Below are positions 1 to 6,670 of a DNA stretch of 21,903 bases, piece by piece. Source of the stretch: JAKLDO01 sp035354435 (GTDB lineage Bacteria; UBP6; UBA1177); the NCBI GenBank assembly GCA_035354435.1, contig DAOQAY010000043.1, positions 1 through 21,903 on the forward strand, given 5' to 3'. The translations under genes were made by a program, and so were the position numbers. Below the pieces are notes generated by a model. It had not been told where the DNA came from and made no database searches. It saw only the letters and a list, made by a program, of their open reading frames with translations. Within the stretch, counting starts at the first letter, position 1, and the number at the start of each line of letters is the position of its first letter.

Positions 1-83
1 GAATCATCTGAATCATCTGATCCGCAGCTGATCACAAATGCAGCTGCCATAATAAGCATCATAGTAATCAATAATTTTTTCAT
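1..83 (-). CDS. Lipoprotein, N-terminal fragment (cut by window edge)
   Basis: Only the first 27 codons lie in the window. They encode a typical lipoprotein signal peptide: MKK, a hydrophobic core, then lipobox V-I-S-C with the lipidated Cys at residue 20. An acidic Ser/Asp stretch (GSDDSDD) follows, like the acidic linkers after the lipobox in the two other large lipoproteins of this window. A GGAGG ribosome-binding site sits 7 nt upstream of the ATG, and a good sigma-70 promoter lies about 60 nt upstream. The function is unknown because the body of the protein is outside the window. The gene is transcribed divergently from the S8 protease operon. Confidence 0.8.
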   Translation of the reverse strand, partial: MKKLLITMMLIMAAAFVISCGSDDSDD

Positions 84-110
84 ACAAAGCCTCCAAATAA
101 ATAAAAAAAC

Positions 111-209
111 AAATCAAGCACCAAATTCCACACAGAGGCGATTCTACGCTAGTGTTTTTTTCTGTCAAGCAAAAAAAACAGCTGTCATTTGCAACCAATG
201 GCTTGATTT
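111..209. repeat. Inverted repeat pair in the divergent intergenic region
   Basis: AAATCAAGC at 111-119 is the exact reverse complement of GCTTGATTT at 201-209. The arms flank the sigma-70 promoter of the leftward lipoprotein gene and lie upstream of the rightward sigma-54 promoter. The right arm continues a motif CAACCAAT-GGCTT (192-205) that recurs upstream of the second sigma-54 promoter. The arms may be activator-binding sites, but a 9-bp pair could also be chance. Confidence 0.35.
141..168 (-). promoter_or_regulatory. Sigma-70 promoter of the left-edge lipoprotein gene
   Basis: On the minus strand TTGACA (168-163) is followed after 16 nt by TAGAAT (146-141). The predicted start near 134 leaves a leader of about 50 nt before the ATG at 83. 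Confidence 0.7.
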
Positions 210-280
210 TAGTGTTAAAAGGAGTAACTTTTTGTTAAGGTTAATTTCTTTTATATTTGAAATAACTGGATAAAAAAGTT

Positions 281-296
281 TGGAACGGCACTTGCT
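281..296 (+). promoter_or_regulatory. Sigma-54 promoter of the S8 protease/PNGase-like operon
   Basis: TGGAACGGCACTTGCT matches the sigma-54 consensus TGGCACGRNNNTTGCW at every defined position except one (A for C at the fourth base). It has the required 10 nt between the -24 GG (282-283) and the -12 GC (294-295). Transcription should start near 307, giving a leader of about 47 nt before the ATG at 354. Sigma-54 promoters need an ATP-driven enhancer-binding activator, so the operon is probably tightly induced. The activator gene is not in the window. Confidence 0.78.
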
Positions 297-353
297 CAAA
301 AAAATGGTTTATGGTCATTAAAGAATAATTTTTGCCGGAGGCATAGTGAACTT

Positions 354-2921
354 ATGTTAAGAAAGTTGATCACATTGATTGTTTTTGTTCTGTTAACCGG
401 TCTTATTTCTGCTGATGGACTCAAAACCCCCGTTCTTGGGAAAACTATTTCTATGAACGGAAGACTTTATGACACTTTCTATTATTATCATGGCGAGCCG
501 CAGTATCTTCTCCAGAAGTATGACATGATGTCCATACCTTTTTCAGTCAACATGAACACTCTGAGCAGTCTGAAAATGGATGGTCTCTATGTTTCCGATT
601 TTATTAAAGAAGTTGTTATAGAAGAAGGGCATGTCAAAGCTCACAGGCTTCAACTTTCCGAAAATGACCGCACAAACTGGTTGAAAATCAGAAACCTTCT
701 TTCTAAAAACGGTATTCCGGCATGGCCTGTCGTTACATACCACTCCGCTCAGCCGCTGATTCTTGACGGCAAGATGAATGTTCAGTTTTCAAAATATACT
801 TCGGCTGAAAAAAGAGAAGAGATCTTTAAAATTTACAGTTTGAAAATTGTTGAAATTTCACTGAGAGATCCTGATTTTTATACTGTTTCTCTGCCAATCG
901 GATCGGATCCTTTTGCAATAGCCAATATGCTTGTTGAAAAAGATCTTGTAAGATGGGCTCAGCCTAACTGGTACTGGCATTATGAACTGAAATCGACCAC
1001 TCCGGATGACACTTATTTCGGCAATCAGTGGCATCTTACTCAGATTCTTGCCCAGTATGCATGGGACACAGAAACCGGTGCCGGAAAAGATGCAAAAATA
1101 GGAATAGTTGATAGCGGTGTTGATTCCACACATCCGGATCTCAATGTTCTTGCAGGATATGATTTTATTTCCAATGACAGTGATGCAAATCCGAATAAAG
1201 CTCAGGATGATCACGAAGGTGTGCCGCACGGAACTTCCTGTGCAGGTCTTGCGGCAGCTAAAACAAACAACGGTCTTGGTGTGGCAGCTGCGTGCTGGGG
1301 CTGTCCTATAATTCCTGTAAGGCTTATCGGCGGAACATATCTTTATCCATCAACCATAAAAGATGCTCTCGAATATGCTGTCGATCAGGGTGCGTGGGTT
1401 GTAAACAACAGCTGGGGTCCTGCGGGAACAGATAATTACGGGAATTGTATTTCATCTCCTGCTGACAACAATCAGTCTTCTGCAGTTGATTACGGTCGTA
1501 CAAACGGCAGAGGCGGAAAGGGAACGGTCATGCTGTGGGCGGCAGGAAATGATGCCTGTAACACATCATATCAGGGATTTTTAAAAGATGATGATATTCT
1601 TGTTATCAGTGCGCTCGAATCAAACGGTTCGATGGCAAGTTATTCAAATTTCGGCACAGAAATTGATCTCAGTGCCGGCGCAGGGAACTATACGACAGAT
1701 ATTCAGGGTACTTACGGATATAATTACAGTACAGGATATGACAGCGACAGTCTGGGCGATCTTAACTATACAAGTGTTTTTGCCGGGACAAGTGCTGCGA
1801 CACCAGTTACGACTGGAGCTGTTGCATTGATGATTGCGGCAAATACAGATCTGACTTTTTCAGGGATAATGAACTGTGTCAAAGCATCTGCCGCAAAAAC
1901 ATCAAAAACATGTTCAAAGGGAAACTGGGTTTCACAGGCTGATCCTTGGCTTGCATCTGGTTCAAAAGATCATTCTCCTTGTTTCGGATTCGGCGTGGTT
2001 GACGCAAATGCAATGGTTAACGGTGCCAAAGATGGTACTTGCGGAGCGTGTGTTGCAACAGCTGAAATAGACCTTTGTTTCGGTGACGGATATGACCGCG
2101 ACGATGATTGTGACGGAACTGTTGACAATGAATGTGCGAATGGCGGTGAAGGTAAGGCGGGTGATCCATGCACAACTGCGGAAAATTGTCTAAATACGGC
2201 AAAAACCCCGGTTTGTATTACTGATGAGGGCTGGACTGGCGGATATTGTTCAGCAACCTGCACAAAAAACAATGATTGTTATAACAGCAACAAAGGTGTT
2301 GAGTGCTATGAAGGAAAATGTATTGCAAAATGTGAATTTAATGAAGTTCGTTCAGGATATGAATGTTTATCTGATAAAATTCTTCCTGAGGGAACAGTAG
2401 TTAAAGCGAATTGCGGCAATGATCTGAAGGAAGGAGATGAAGTTTGTGACGGAGGCTACAAATCCTGTACATCAATAGATGACAGTTTTACAGGCGGATA
2501 TGCCAATTGCAGAGATGACTGTAAAGGATATGATACATCAACATGTGAAGGCGGAGGTGGAGAGCTTTGCGGTAACGGCAATCTTGATAATGGTGAGATC
2601 TGTGACGGTGAAACAATTGACTGTGCAGATCTTGCATCAACGCCTCCTGTAGGTACGGCAAAATGCAAAGCCGACTGTTCAGGCTGGGATAAGTCGAAAT
2701 GTACAGATGAAGGTGATACTGGAAATACTGGTGATACTGGAAATACTGGCGATTCCGGTAATTCAGGAGACACAGAAAGTTCAAATAATTGCGGTGACGG
2801 AATTCTTAATCTTGGTGAGCAGTGTGATGACGGGAACAGGATCAGCGGTGATGGTTGTTCGGCTTTTTGTTTTAACGAGAAAAAGACCGCTTCTTCGGGT
2901 TGCTCTGTAGTTGTTTTTTAA
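354..2921 (+). CDS. Secreted subtilisin-like (S8) serine protease with Cys-rich C-terminus
   Basis: This 855-residue exported endopeptidase has a signal peptide (about 1-20, cleavage after LISA). A propeptide-like segment (about 150-206) ends in WAQPNW, as in fervidolysin-type subtilases. The catalytic domain (about 220-555) contains the full triad: Asp253 in IVDSG, His292 in PHGTS and Ser480 in GTSAATP. Asn399 in AAGND supplies the oxyanion hole. The C-terminal part is Cys-rich: a MopE-like acidic motif (578-593), a dickkopf-like Cys cluster (605-660), two homologous CGN-type repeats (687-731 and 739-783), a Gly/Thr/Asp linker, and a DUF4215 repeat (813-839). It ends in SSGCSVVVF with no transmembrane helix. 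GGAGG lies 12 nt before the ATG. The gene leads a sigma-54 operon with the PNGase-like lipoprotein 35 nt downstream. Its target is not known; degradation of external glycoproteins is an inference. Confidence 0.93.
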   Translation: MLRKLITLIVFVLLTGLISADGLKTPVLGKTISMNGRLYDTFYYYHGEPQYLLQKYDMMSIPFSVNMNTLSSLKMDGLYVSDFIKEVVIEEGHVKAHRLQLSENDRTNWLKIRNLLSKNGIPAWPVVTYHSAQPLILDGKMNVQFSKYTSAEKREEIFKIYSLKIVEISLRDPDFYTVSLPIGSDPFAIANMLVEKDLVRWAQPNWYWHYELKSTTPDDTYFGNQWHLTQILAQYAWDTETGAGKDAKIGIVDSGVDSTHPDLNVLAGYDFISNDSDANPNKAQDDHEGVPHGTSCAGLAAAKTNNGLGVAAACWGCPIIPVRLIGGTYLYPSTIKDALEYAVDQGAWVVNNSWGPAGTDNYGNCISSPADNNQSSAVDYGRTNGRGGKGTVMLWAAGNDACNTSYQGFLKDDDILVISALESNGSMASYSNFGTEIDLSAGAGNYTTDIQGTYGYNYSTGYDSDSLGDLNYTSVFAGTSAATPVTTGAVALMIAANTDLTFSGIMNCVKASAAKTSKTCSKGNWVSQADPWLASGSKDHSPCFGFGVVDANAMVNGAKDGTCGACVATAEIDLCFGDGYDRDDDCDGTVDNECANGGEGKAGDPCTTAENCLNTAKTPVCITDEGWTGGYCSATCTKNNDCYNSNKGVECYEGKCIAKCEFNEVRSGYECLSDKILPEGTVVKANCGNDLKEGDEVCDGGYKSCTSIDDSFTGGYANCRDDCKGYDTSTCEGGGGELCGNGNLDNGEICDGETIDCADLASTPPVGTAKCKADCSGWDKSKCTDEGDTGNTGDTGNTGDSGNSGDTESSNNCGDGILNLGEQCDDGNRISGDGCSAFCFNEKKTASSGCSVVVF
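2712..2765 (+). repeat. 18-bp tandem repeat encoding the GDTGNT linker
   Basis: Two identical 18-bp units (2712-2729 and 2730-2747) and a diverged third (2748-2765) encode GDTGNT, GDTGNT, GDSGNS. They form a flexible acidic linker just before the DUF4215 repeat of the S8 protease. The unit number could vary between strains by slippage. Confidence 0.8.
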
Positions 2922-2956
2922 TTTATTCATTATTAATTTTTCCATAAGGTGCCAGA

Positions 2957-4612
2957 ATGATTGTTAAAAACCTGTTGGCAATTTGTCTTTCAATTCTAAT
3001 GGTTCTGGTTTCATGTTCTGAAGAAAACGAAAAAACAGCTGATGATGGCGTTGCGACCGATGTTGACTCACCAGATACAGCAGATCAGGACCCAGAACAG
3101 AACGATGCGGAAGAAGATATTGATATCATTGATGATTCTGATTTAATATCAAATCCTGAATTCGCAGACAGTCCCTATGGAACAGCGTTCGGTGATACAG
3201 CAGGTGATTTCACGGTTCCCACAGATAAAGGGGATTGGAGTTTTTCTGAAAATCGCAAAGCTGCTGAAAACTATATTTTTATCATTTACAGATCTACAAA
3301 CAGCGAAAGCATTGCAATATGGAAGACCGACATGATAAGGATGTTTGAAAACACACCCGAAAACACACATTATTTCTTTGCTGTTGACGGAGCAATTGAG
3401 CTTTGTGAAGAAAAAATAGCGATAATAAACGAAACCATAAAAACAGCTTTGGAAATTAGCGGTAGAACGGCAATAAAGAATAAAATTCACATAGTTACAA
3501 AACCTTTAAGGGTTGTTGACAGCTGGCTGAAAGAGTGGCTGACAGGAAATCCGGACTTTTTTCTGGGCATTGACCGTTTTCAGAAAATAAGAAAAGCCGG
3601 CTCGTTCCATTCGTGGAAGACCTCATCTCTTGATCCAGTATTCGAGTTTGTTTATAAGGAGGCGGAGCTTTACAATTATGAATACGGACTTTATGAACTG
3701 CTTGATGAAAAAAAGGAACAGACAACAGTTCTGAAAGGCATTGACGGACTTCCGTTTGAAGGTGACGGCTGGACACAGTCACTAAGTTTTACGGTGGATT
3801 TTCCCGCTTTTAAAAACACCGGAAAGCTTTATCTGGATCTCAGTCAGATTTGTGACGATCCTGCAACCTGTGAATGGGACAGGATACAGCAGCTTTTCTT
3901 ATGCAGTGATGAAACGGATGAAAGTTGTAATGTTGAAATAGGAAGATGGATAACTACCTATGGAAGAAGCGGAAAGTGGCTTACTGATATTACTCCGCTG
4001 CTTCCTCTTTTTGAAAAAGCCGGCAAATATAAATTCAAGTTTACAGTAAGTGGAGACCAGTATGTAAATTATTTGAATTTTGTATATATAGAGGATGCTC
4101 AGGAAGCTAAACCAGTTAAAATTATCAGTCTTTTTAAGGGCACAGTTCCTTTTAATGAAACATATAATAATTACTGGACTGAAATTGAGATTGAAATTCC
4201 GGAGTCAGTTGAAAAGGTTTTTATCTCTTCATATATTACCGGACACGGAAACGGATCAGAGGCCGCCAACTGTGCAGAATTCTGTCCTTTTGAGTCAATA
4301 TTTTATGTAAACGGAACTTCGTATGAACACGATTTTAATAATGCCGGCACTAGTAGAGGGTGTTTTGATCTTGTTGATGAAGGTGCTGTTCCCAATCAAT
4401 ACGGTTCGTGGCCGTTCGGCAGGGCTGGATGGTGCCCCGGTGCAGATGTAAAACTGATCAATATGGACATAACAGAAAGCGTTGTTAAAGGTCAGAAAAA
4501 CAAATTCTTTTACGGAGCCTTTCTGGGTGGAGAGGTTTATGTTCCGGAAATTACAGATCCTTCGGGATATAGAGCTGAAATACCGCTTACAAGCTATGTA
4601 ATCTATTGGTAA
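2957..4612 (+). CDS. Peptide-N-glycosidase F-like lipoprotein
   Basis: This 551-residue lipoprotein has lipobox L-V-S-C with Cys20 as lipidation site, followed by an acidic linker (about 22-65). Residues 78-185 resemble a redoxin/thioredoxin-like domain (start GDFTVPTDKGDW) but lack a CxxC. From about 268 the sequence follows the two jelly-roll halves of PNGase F, which hydrolyses the glycan-Asn amide bond of N-glycoproteins. Matches include CEWDR (305-309), EIGRWITTYG (327-336), SSYITGHGN (424-432), NCAEFC (438-443) and WPFGRAGWCPG (485-495). Asp308 and Glu441 sit where I expect PNGase F catalytic Asp60 and Glu206. I could not place the third acidic residue (Glu118), so activity is not assured. 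AAGGTG lies 6 nt before the ATG. It is the second gene of the sigma-54 operon. The family assignment rests on remembered motifs, not on a search. Confidence 0.8.
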   Translation: MIVKNLLAICLSILMVLVSCSEENEKTADDGVATDVDSPDTADQDPEQNDAEEDIDIIDDSDLISNPEFADSPYGTAFGDTAGDFTVPTDKGDWSFSENRKAAENYIFIIYRSTNSESIAIWKTDMIRMFENTPENTHYFFAVDGAIELCEEKIAIINETIKTALEISGRTAIKNKIHIVTKPLRVVDSWLKEWLTGNPDFFLGIDRFQKIRKAGSFHSWKTSSLDPVFEFVYKEAELYNYEYGLYELLDEKKEQTTVLKGIDGLPFEGDGWTQSLSFTVDFPAFKNTGKLYLDLSQICDDPATCEWDRIQQLFLCSDETDESCNVEIGRWITTYGRSGKWLTDITPLLPLFEKAGKYKFKFTVSGDQYVNYLNFVYIEDAQEAKPVKIISLFKGTVPFNETYNNYWTEIEIEIPESVEKVFISSYITGHGNGSEAANCAEFCPFESIFYVNGTSYEHDFNNAGTSRGCFDLVDEGAVPNQYGSWPFGRAGWCPGADVKLINMDITESVVKGQKNKFFYGAFLGGEVYVPEITDPSGYRAEIPLTSYVIYW

Positions 4613-4687
4613 CATCAAAGTGTAAACAAAAAACTACACACCTGCCCGCATAATTTGATCTCTTAACTGAAAACAAACGCAAAGACA

Positions 4688-4706
4688 ACCAATTTGGCTT
4701 ATTGGT
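4688..4706 (+). promoter_or_regulatory. Dyad ACCAAT-N7-ATTGGT, candidate enhancer site
   Basis: A perfect 6+6 dyad is centred near 4697, about 70 nt upstream of the start predicted from the sigma-54 promoter at 4741-4756. Position and symmetry suit an enhancer-binding protein. A similar half (CAACCAAT then GGCTT) lies about 105 nt upstream of the S8 operon start. The binding protein is unknown. Confidence 0.4.
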
Positions 4707-4740
4707 ATAAAATTATTGATGTTTTTCGTGCTGAAAAGTG

Positions 4741-4756
4741 TGGCACGATATTTGCT
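4741..4756 (+). promoter_or_regulatory. Sigma-54 promoter, perfect consensus, ahead of a non-coding region
   Basis: TGGCACGATATTTGCT fits TGGCACGRNNNTTGCW at every defined position, with 10 nt between GG (4742-4743) and GC (4754-4755). No plausible protein gene lies downstream on this strand before the terminator at 4944-4975, so the expected product is a short RNA starting near 4767. Confidence 0.82.
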
Positions 4757-4766
4757 TATATCAGTC

Positions 4767-4975
4767 TAAGTTCATTTAAAGTTGAAAAAGGAAGAAGTTG
4801 TTCTTCAATCATCGGTCAAAAAAATCTGCGGAAACGCATTCTAACAACACCAACACTGTGATTAACTTCAAATCAATAATCGCCTTCGGGCATCTTGACT
4901 AAAGCTCCCAGGGACAGCAACTTCCAACGCTTAAAATAAAAATGCCCCCGGTTTCTTTCCGGGGGCGTTTTTTTT
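4767..4975 (+). ncRNA. Candidate sigma-54-dependent small RNA
   Basis: Between the perfect sigma-54 promoter and a strong intrinsic terminator lie about 209 nt with no convincing ORF but several compact hairpins. These are GAAGAA-GTTG-TTCTTC (4791-4806), TGCG-GAAA-CGCA with a GNRA loop (4827-4838) and GCC-TTCG-GGC with a C(UUCG)G loop (4882-4891), then the terminator stem. GAAGTTG (4794-4800) can also pair with CAACTTC (4918-4924), which would compete with the first hairpin and hint at a conformational switch. No known RNA family was recognised. The same region would form the 3' end of the S8/PNGase-like mRNA, because no terminator separates them. The exact 5' end is inferred from the promoter. 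Expression is unproven. Confidence 0.5.
4944..4975 (+). terminator. Strong intrinsic terminator, probably bidirectional
   Basis: An 8-bp GC-only stem, GCCCCCGG (4944-4951) with CCGGGGGC (4959-4966), closes a 7-nt loop and is followed after one G by eight T. On the opposite strand the stem is followed by ATTTTTATTTT, so it can also stop the leftward choice-of-anchor-L gene that ends at 4998. Confidence 0.93.
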
Positions 4976-4997
4976 GAATTTATCTAGGATTATAGGA

Positions 4998-6578
4998 TTA
5001 TTTGTCGTCTGTTCCGGGTTTCTTATTAGATTCATACCATTTGAAGTTATCAAGAATGATTTCTGAATCGAGCACATGGTCAAGAGCATCCCATATTGCA
5101 AAACGCAAAGTTATTTCTTCACCGGGCACAACATTTCCTCTCGTGATCAGCCAGCCGGTGCCGCCGTTTTTGTCGTCATTATCATAAAGACCTGTTCCTG
5201 CCAATTCGTCAGAACCTAAAGTGCAAAATTGTGCAAAGTTGGCTCCCGGAGTATACCCGCAAGCAAGAGCTCCACCATTACAGCAGGCACGGAAAAGTCC
5301 GGCTTTTGCAAGATTTATTCCAACCGGATTGTTAAACTCGTCTCTTGCAAGGTTTTTGTCCATCGGGTTTTGAAGATTTATATCACTGGAAGTAAAGTTG
5401 GAGTCAAGAAGAGCTACAAAGAAGTCGTTGTACTGGCATACATATTCCGGGAACTCTCTGCTGAAAAAATAAATATCAACGCTGAAAGACCCGGCATTTT
5501 TGGGAACCTTTACTTTCACCTGAAGCATAACTGGATCGTTTAATGGTTCTTTTCCGGGATCTCCACCGGTAAGACCTCCGCAACCAGGAGAACTCGGAAA
5601 CTGGCTTCCATTGGCGGTATACCAGTCTGCCGGAGCATTTGATCTCGTGCACATGAATTCTGTCGATGTGCCGTCAGTGTTTGCCGCAGAGGCAGGTATG
5701 GGGTCATCAGCGATGCCGGAAGACATCATAAAAAAGGCTGATCCTCCGCGAGGTGTTATCACATTTCCAAACTTAGAAAGAATTGCATAAGAATTAGGAT
5801 TCGGAGGCGTTGCTGTACAATTTATAGAGCCGCCGTTCCCGTCATCAAGAGAAAATTCCTGACTTGTTACAGTTCCATCAGGGAAAAGTATTTCAGCGCT
5901 TATAAGACCGTATCCTTTTGTTTCAGTTAAAGGACAAAGTTCAATAGATTTTGCCATGTCAAGAGGATCTGTGGAATCTTCACTAAGTGCCGTGTCGCAT
6001 GATTCTAATTCGTCAATCTGTCCATCACAGTTGTCATCAATTCCGTTTTCGGGAATTTCAAAAGATGACGGTCCTACTCTTTCAGGTACAGCACATTCCC
6101 AAGTTGTTTCACAGCAGTCGCCGTTGCAATAGTTGAATCCGTCTCCGTCAATATCAATTACATTGGCTTCTGTTGTATCTTCGCCGTTACAGTCCTGATC
6201 TATGCCGTCACCGCAAATTTCAGGCTCAGGAAGTATCTGTCCGACACATTCACTCCAGTCTGTTCCGTCAACAACGCATGTTGCTATGCCGGCTTTGCAT
6301 ATGCCGACATTTTTTGAACTGCTCGGTCCTTCAAAACATTCTTTTGTTTCGCCGGGAGTACATGTAACATATATTCCGCTTCCATCAATATCGGGTTTTT
6401 CAGAATCGCCTTCAGGATTCTGTGCATCATCATTGTTTTGATCTTTATCATTATTTCCGTTGTTTCCTTCATCATTGACGGCGCTTTCCTGATCTGTTGT
6501 CGTGTCATCGTTGATACTGCAGGAAAAGAAAACCATTCCCGCAATAAGCAATAATACAATGAATCCGAGCTTTTTCAT
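4998..6578 (-). CDS. Choice-of-anchor-L lipoprotein with MopE-type metal-binding motifs
   Basis: This 526-residue lipoprotein has lipobox F-F-S-C (Cys20), then an Asn/Asp-rich linker (about 23-66). A MopE-like Cys/Asp module follows: CTPGETKECFEGP (73-85), VGICKAGIATC (91-101), EICGDGIDQDCNG (120-132), a DIDGDGF loop (142-148) and NGIDDNCDGQIDE (178-190). These spaced acidic residues are known as putative calcium-binding motifs. The C-terminal half (about 215-515) looks like the choice-of-anchor-L domain, including the closing DSEIILDNFKWY. The function is unknown; a surface-exposed adhesive or structural role is an inference. The ATG at 6578 has GGGGGA 4 nt upstream, so I prefer it to an in-frame TTG at 6590. 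It ends without the GCS tail of the proteases. Confidence 0.85.
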   Translation of the reverse strand: MKKLGFIVLLLIAGMVFFSCSINDDTTTDQESAVNDEGNNGNNDKDQNNDDAQNPEGDSEKPDIDGSGIYVTCTPGETKECFEGPSSSKNVGICKAGIATCVVDGTDWSECVGQILPEPEICGDGIDQDCNGEDTTEANVIDIDGDGFNYCNGDCCETTWECAVPERVGPSSFEIPENGIDDNCDGQIDELESCDTALSEDSTDPLDMAKSIELCPLTETKGYGLISAEILFPDGTVTSQEFSLDDGNGGSINCTATPPNPNSYAILSKFGNVITPRGGSAFFMMSSGIADDPIPASAANTDGTSTEFMCTRSNAPADWYTANGSQFPSSPGCGGLTGGDPGKEPLNDPVMLQVKVKVPKNAGSFSVDIYFFSREFPEYVCQYNDFFVALLDSNFTSSDINLQNPMDKNLARDEFNNPVGINLAKAGLFRACCNGGALACGYTPGANFAQFCTLGSDELAGTGLYDNDDKNGGTGWLITRGNVVPGEEITLRFAIWDALDHVLDSEIILDNFKWYESNKKPGTDDK

Positions 6579-6628
6579 AAAATCCCCCAAAAATTAAATG
6601 CTATATAAAACACACACTGCAAGTAAGG

Positions 6629-6656
6629 ATTATATTTAGACAAAAATAAATATCAA
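6629..6656 (-). promoter_or_regulatory. Sigma-70 promoter of the choice-of-anchor-L gene
   Basis: On the minus strand TTGATA (6656-6651) is followed after 16 nt by TATAAT (6634-6629), giving a leader of about 45 nt. It lies in the 92-nt gap after the metalloprotease stop. No terminator is visible there, so read-through from the metalloprotease is also possible. Confidence 0.65.
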
Positions 6657-6670
6657 ATGGAAATATTATT

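Noticed and set aside
13..198. A 61-codon minus-strand frame covering the left edge and part of the intergenic region.
   Set aside because: It covers the sigma-70 promoter and ribosome-binding site of the lipoprotein gene and is in a different frame from its clear signal peptide.
232..257. TTGTTA and TATATT as a sigma-70 promoter for the S8 protease.
   Set aside because: The spacer is only 14 nt, and the sigma-54 site downstream is a far better match.
4798..4902. A 34-codon frame starting at TTG inside the candidate small RNA, with GGAAG just upstream.
   Set aside because: The start is weak, the spacing to the Shine-Dalgarno is too short, the composition is not protein-like, and the frame runs through clear RNA hairpins.
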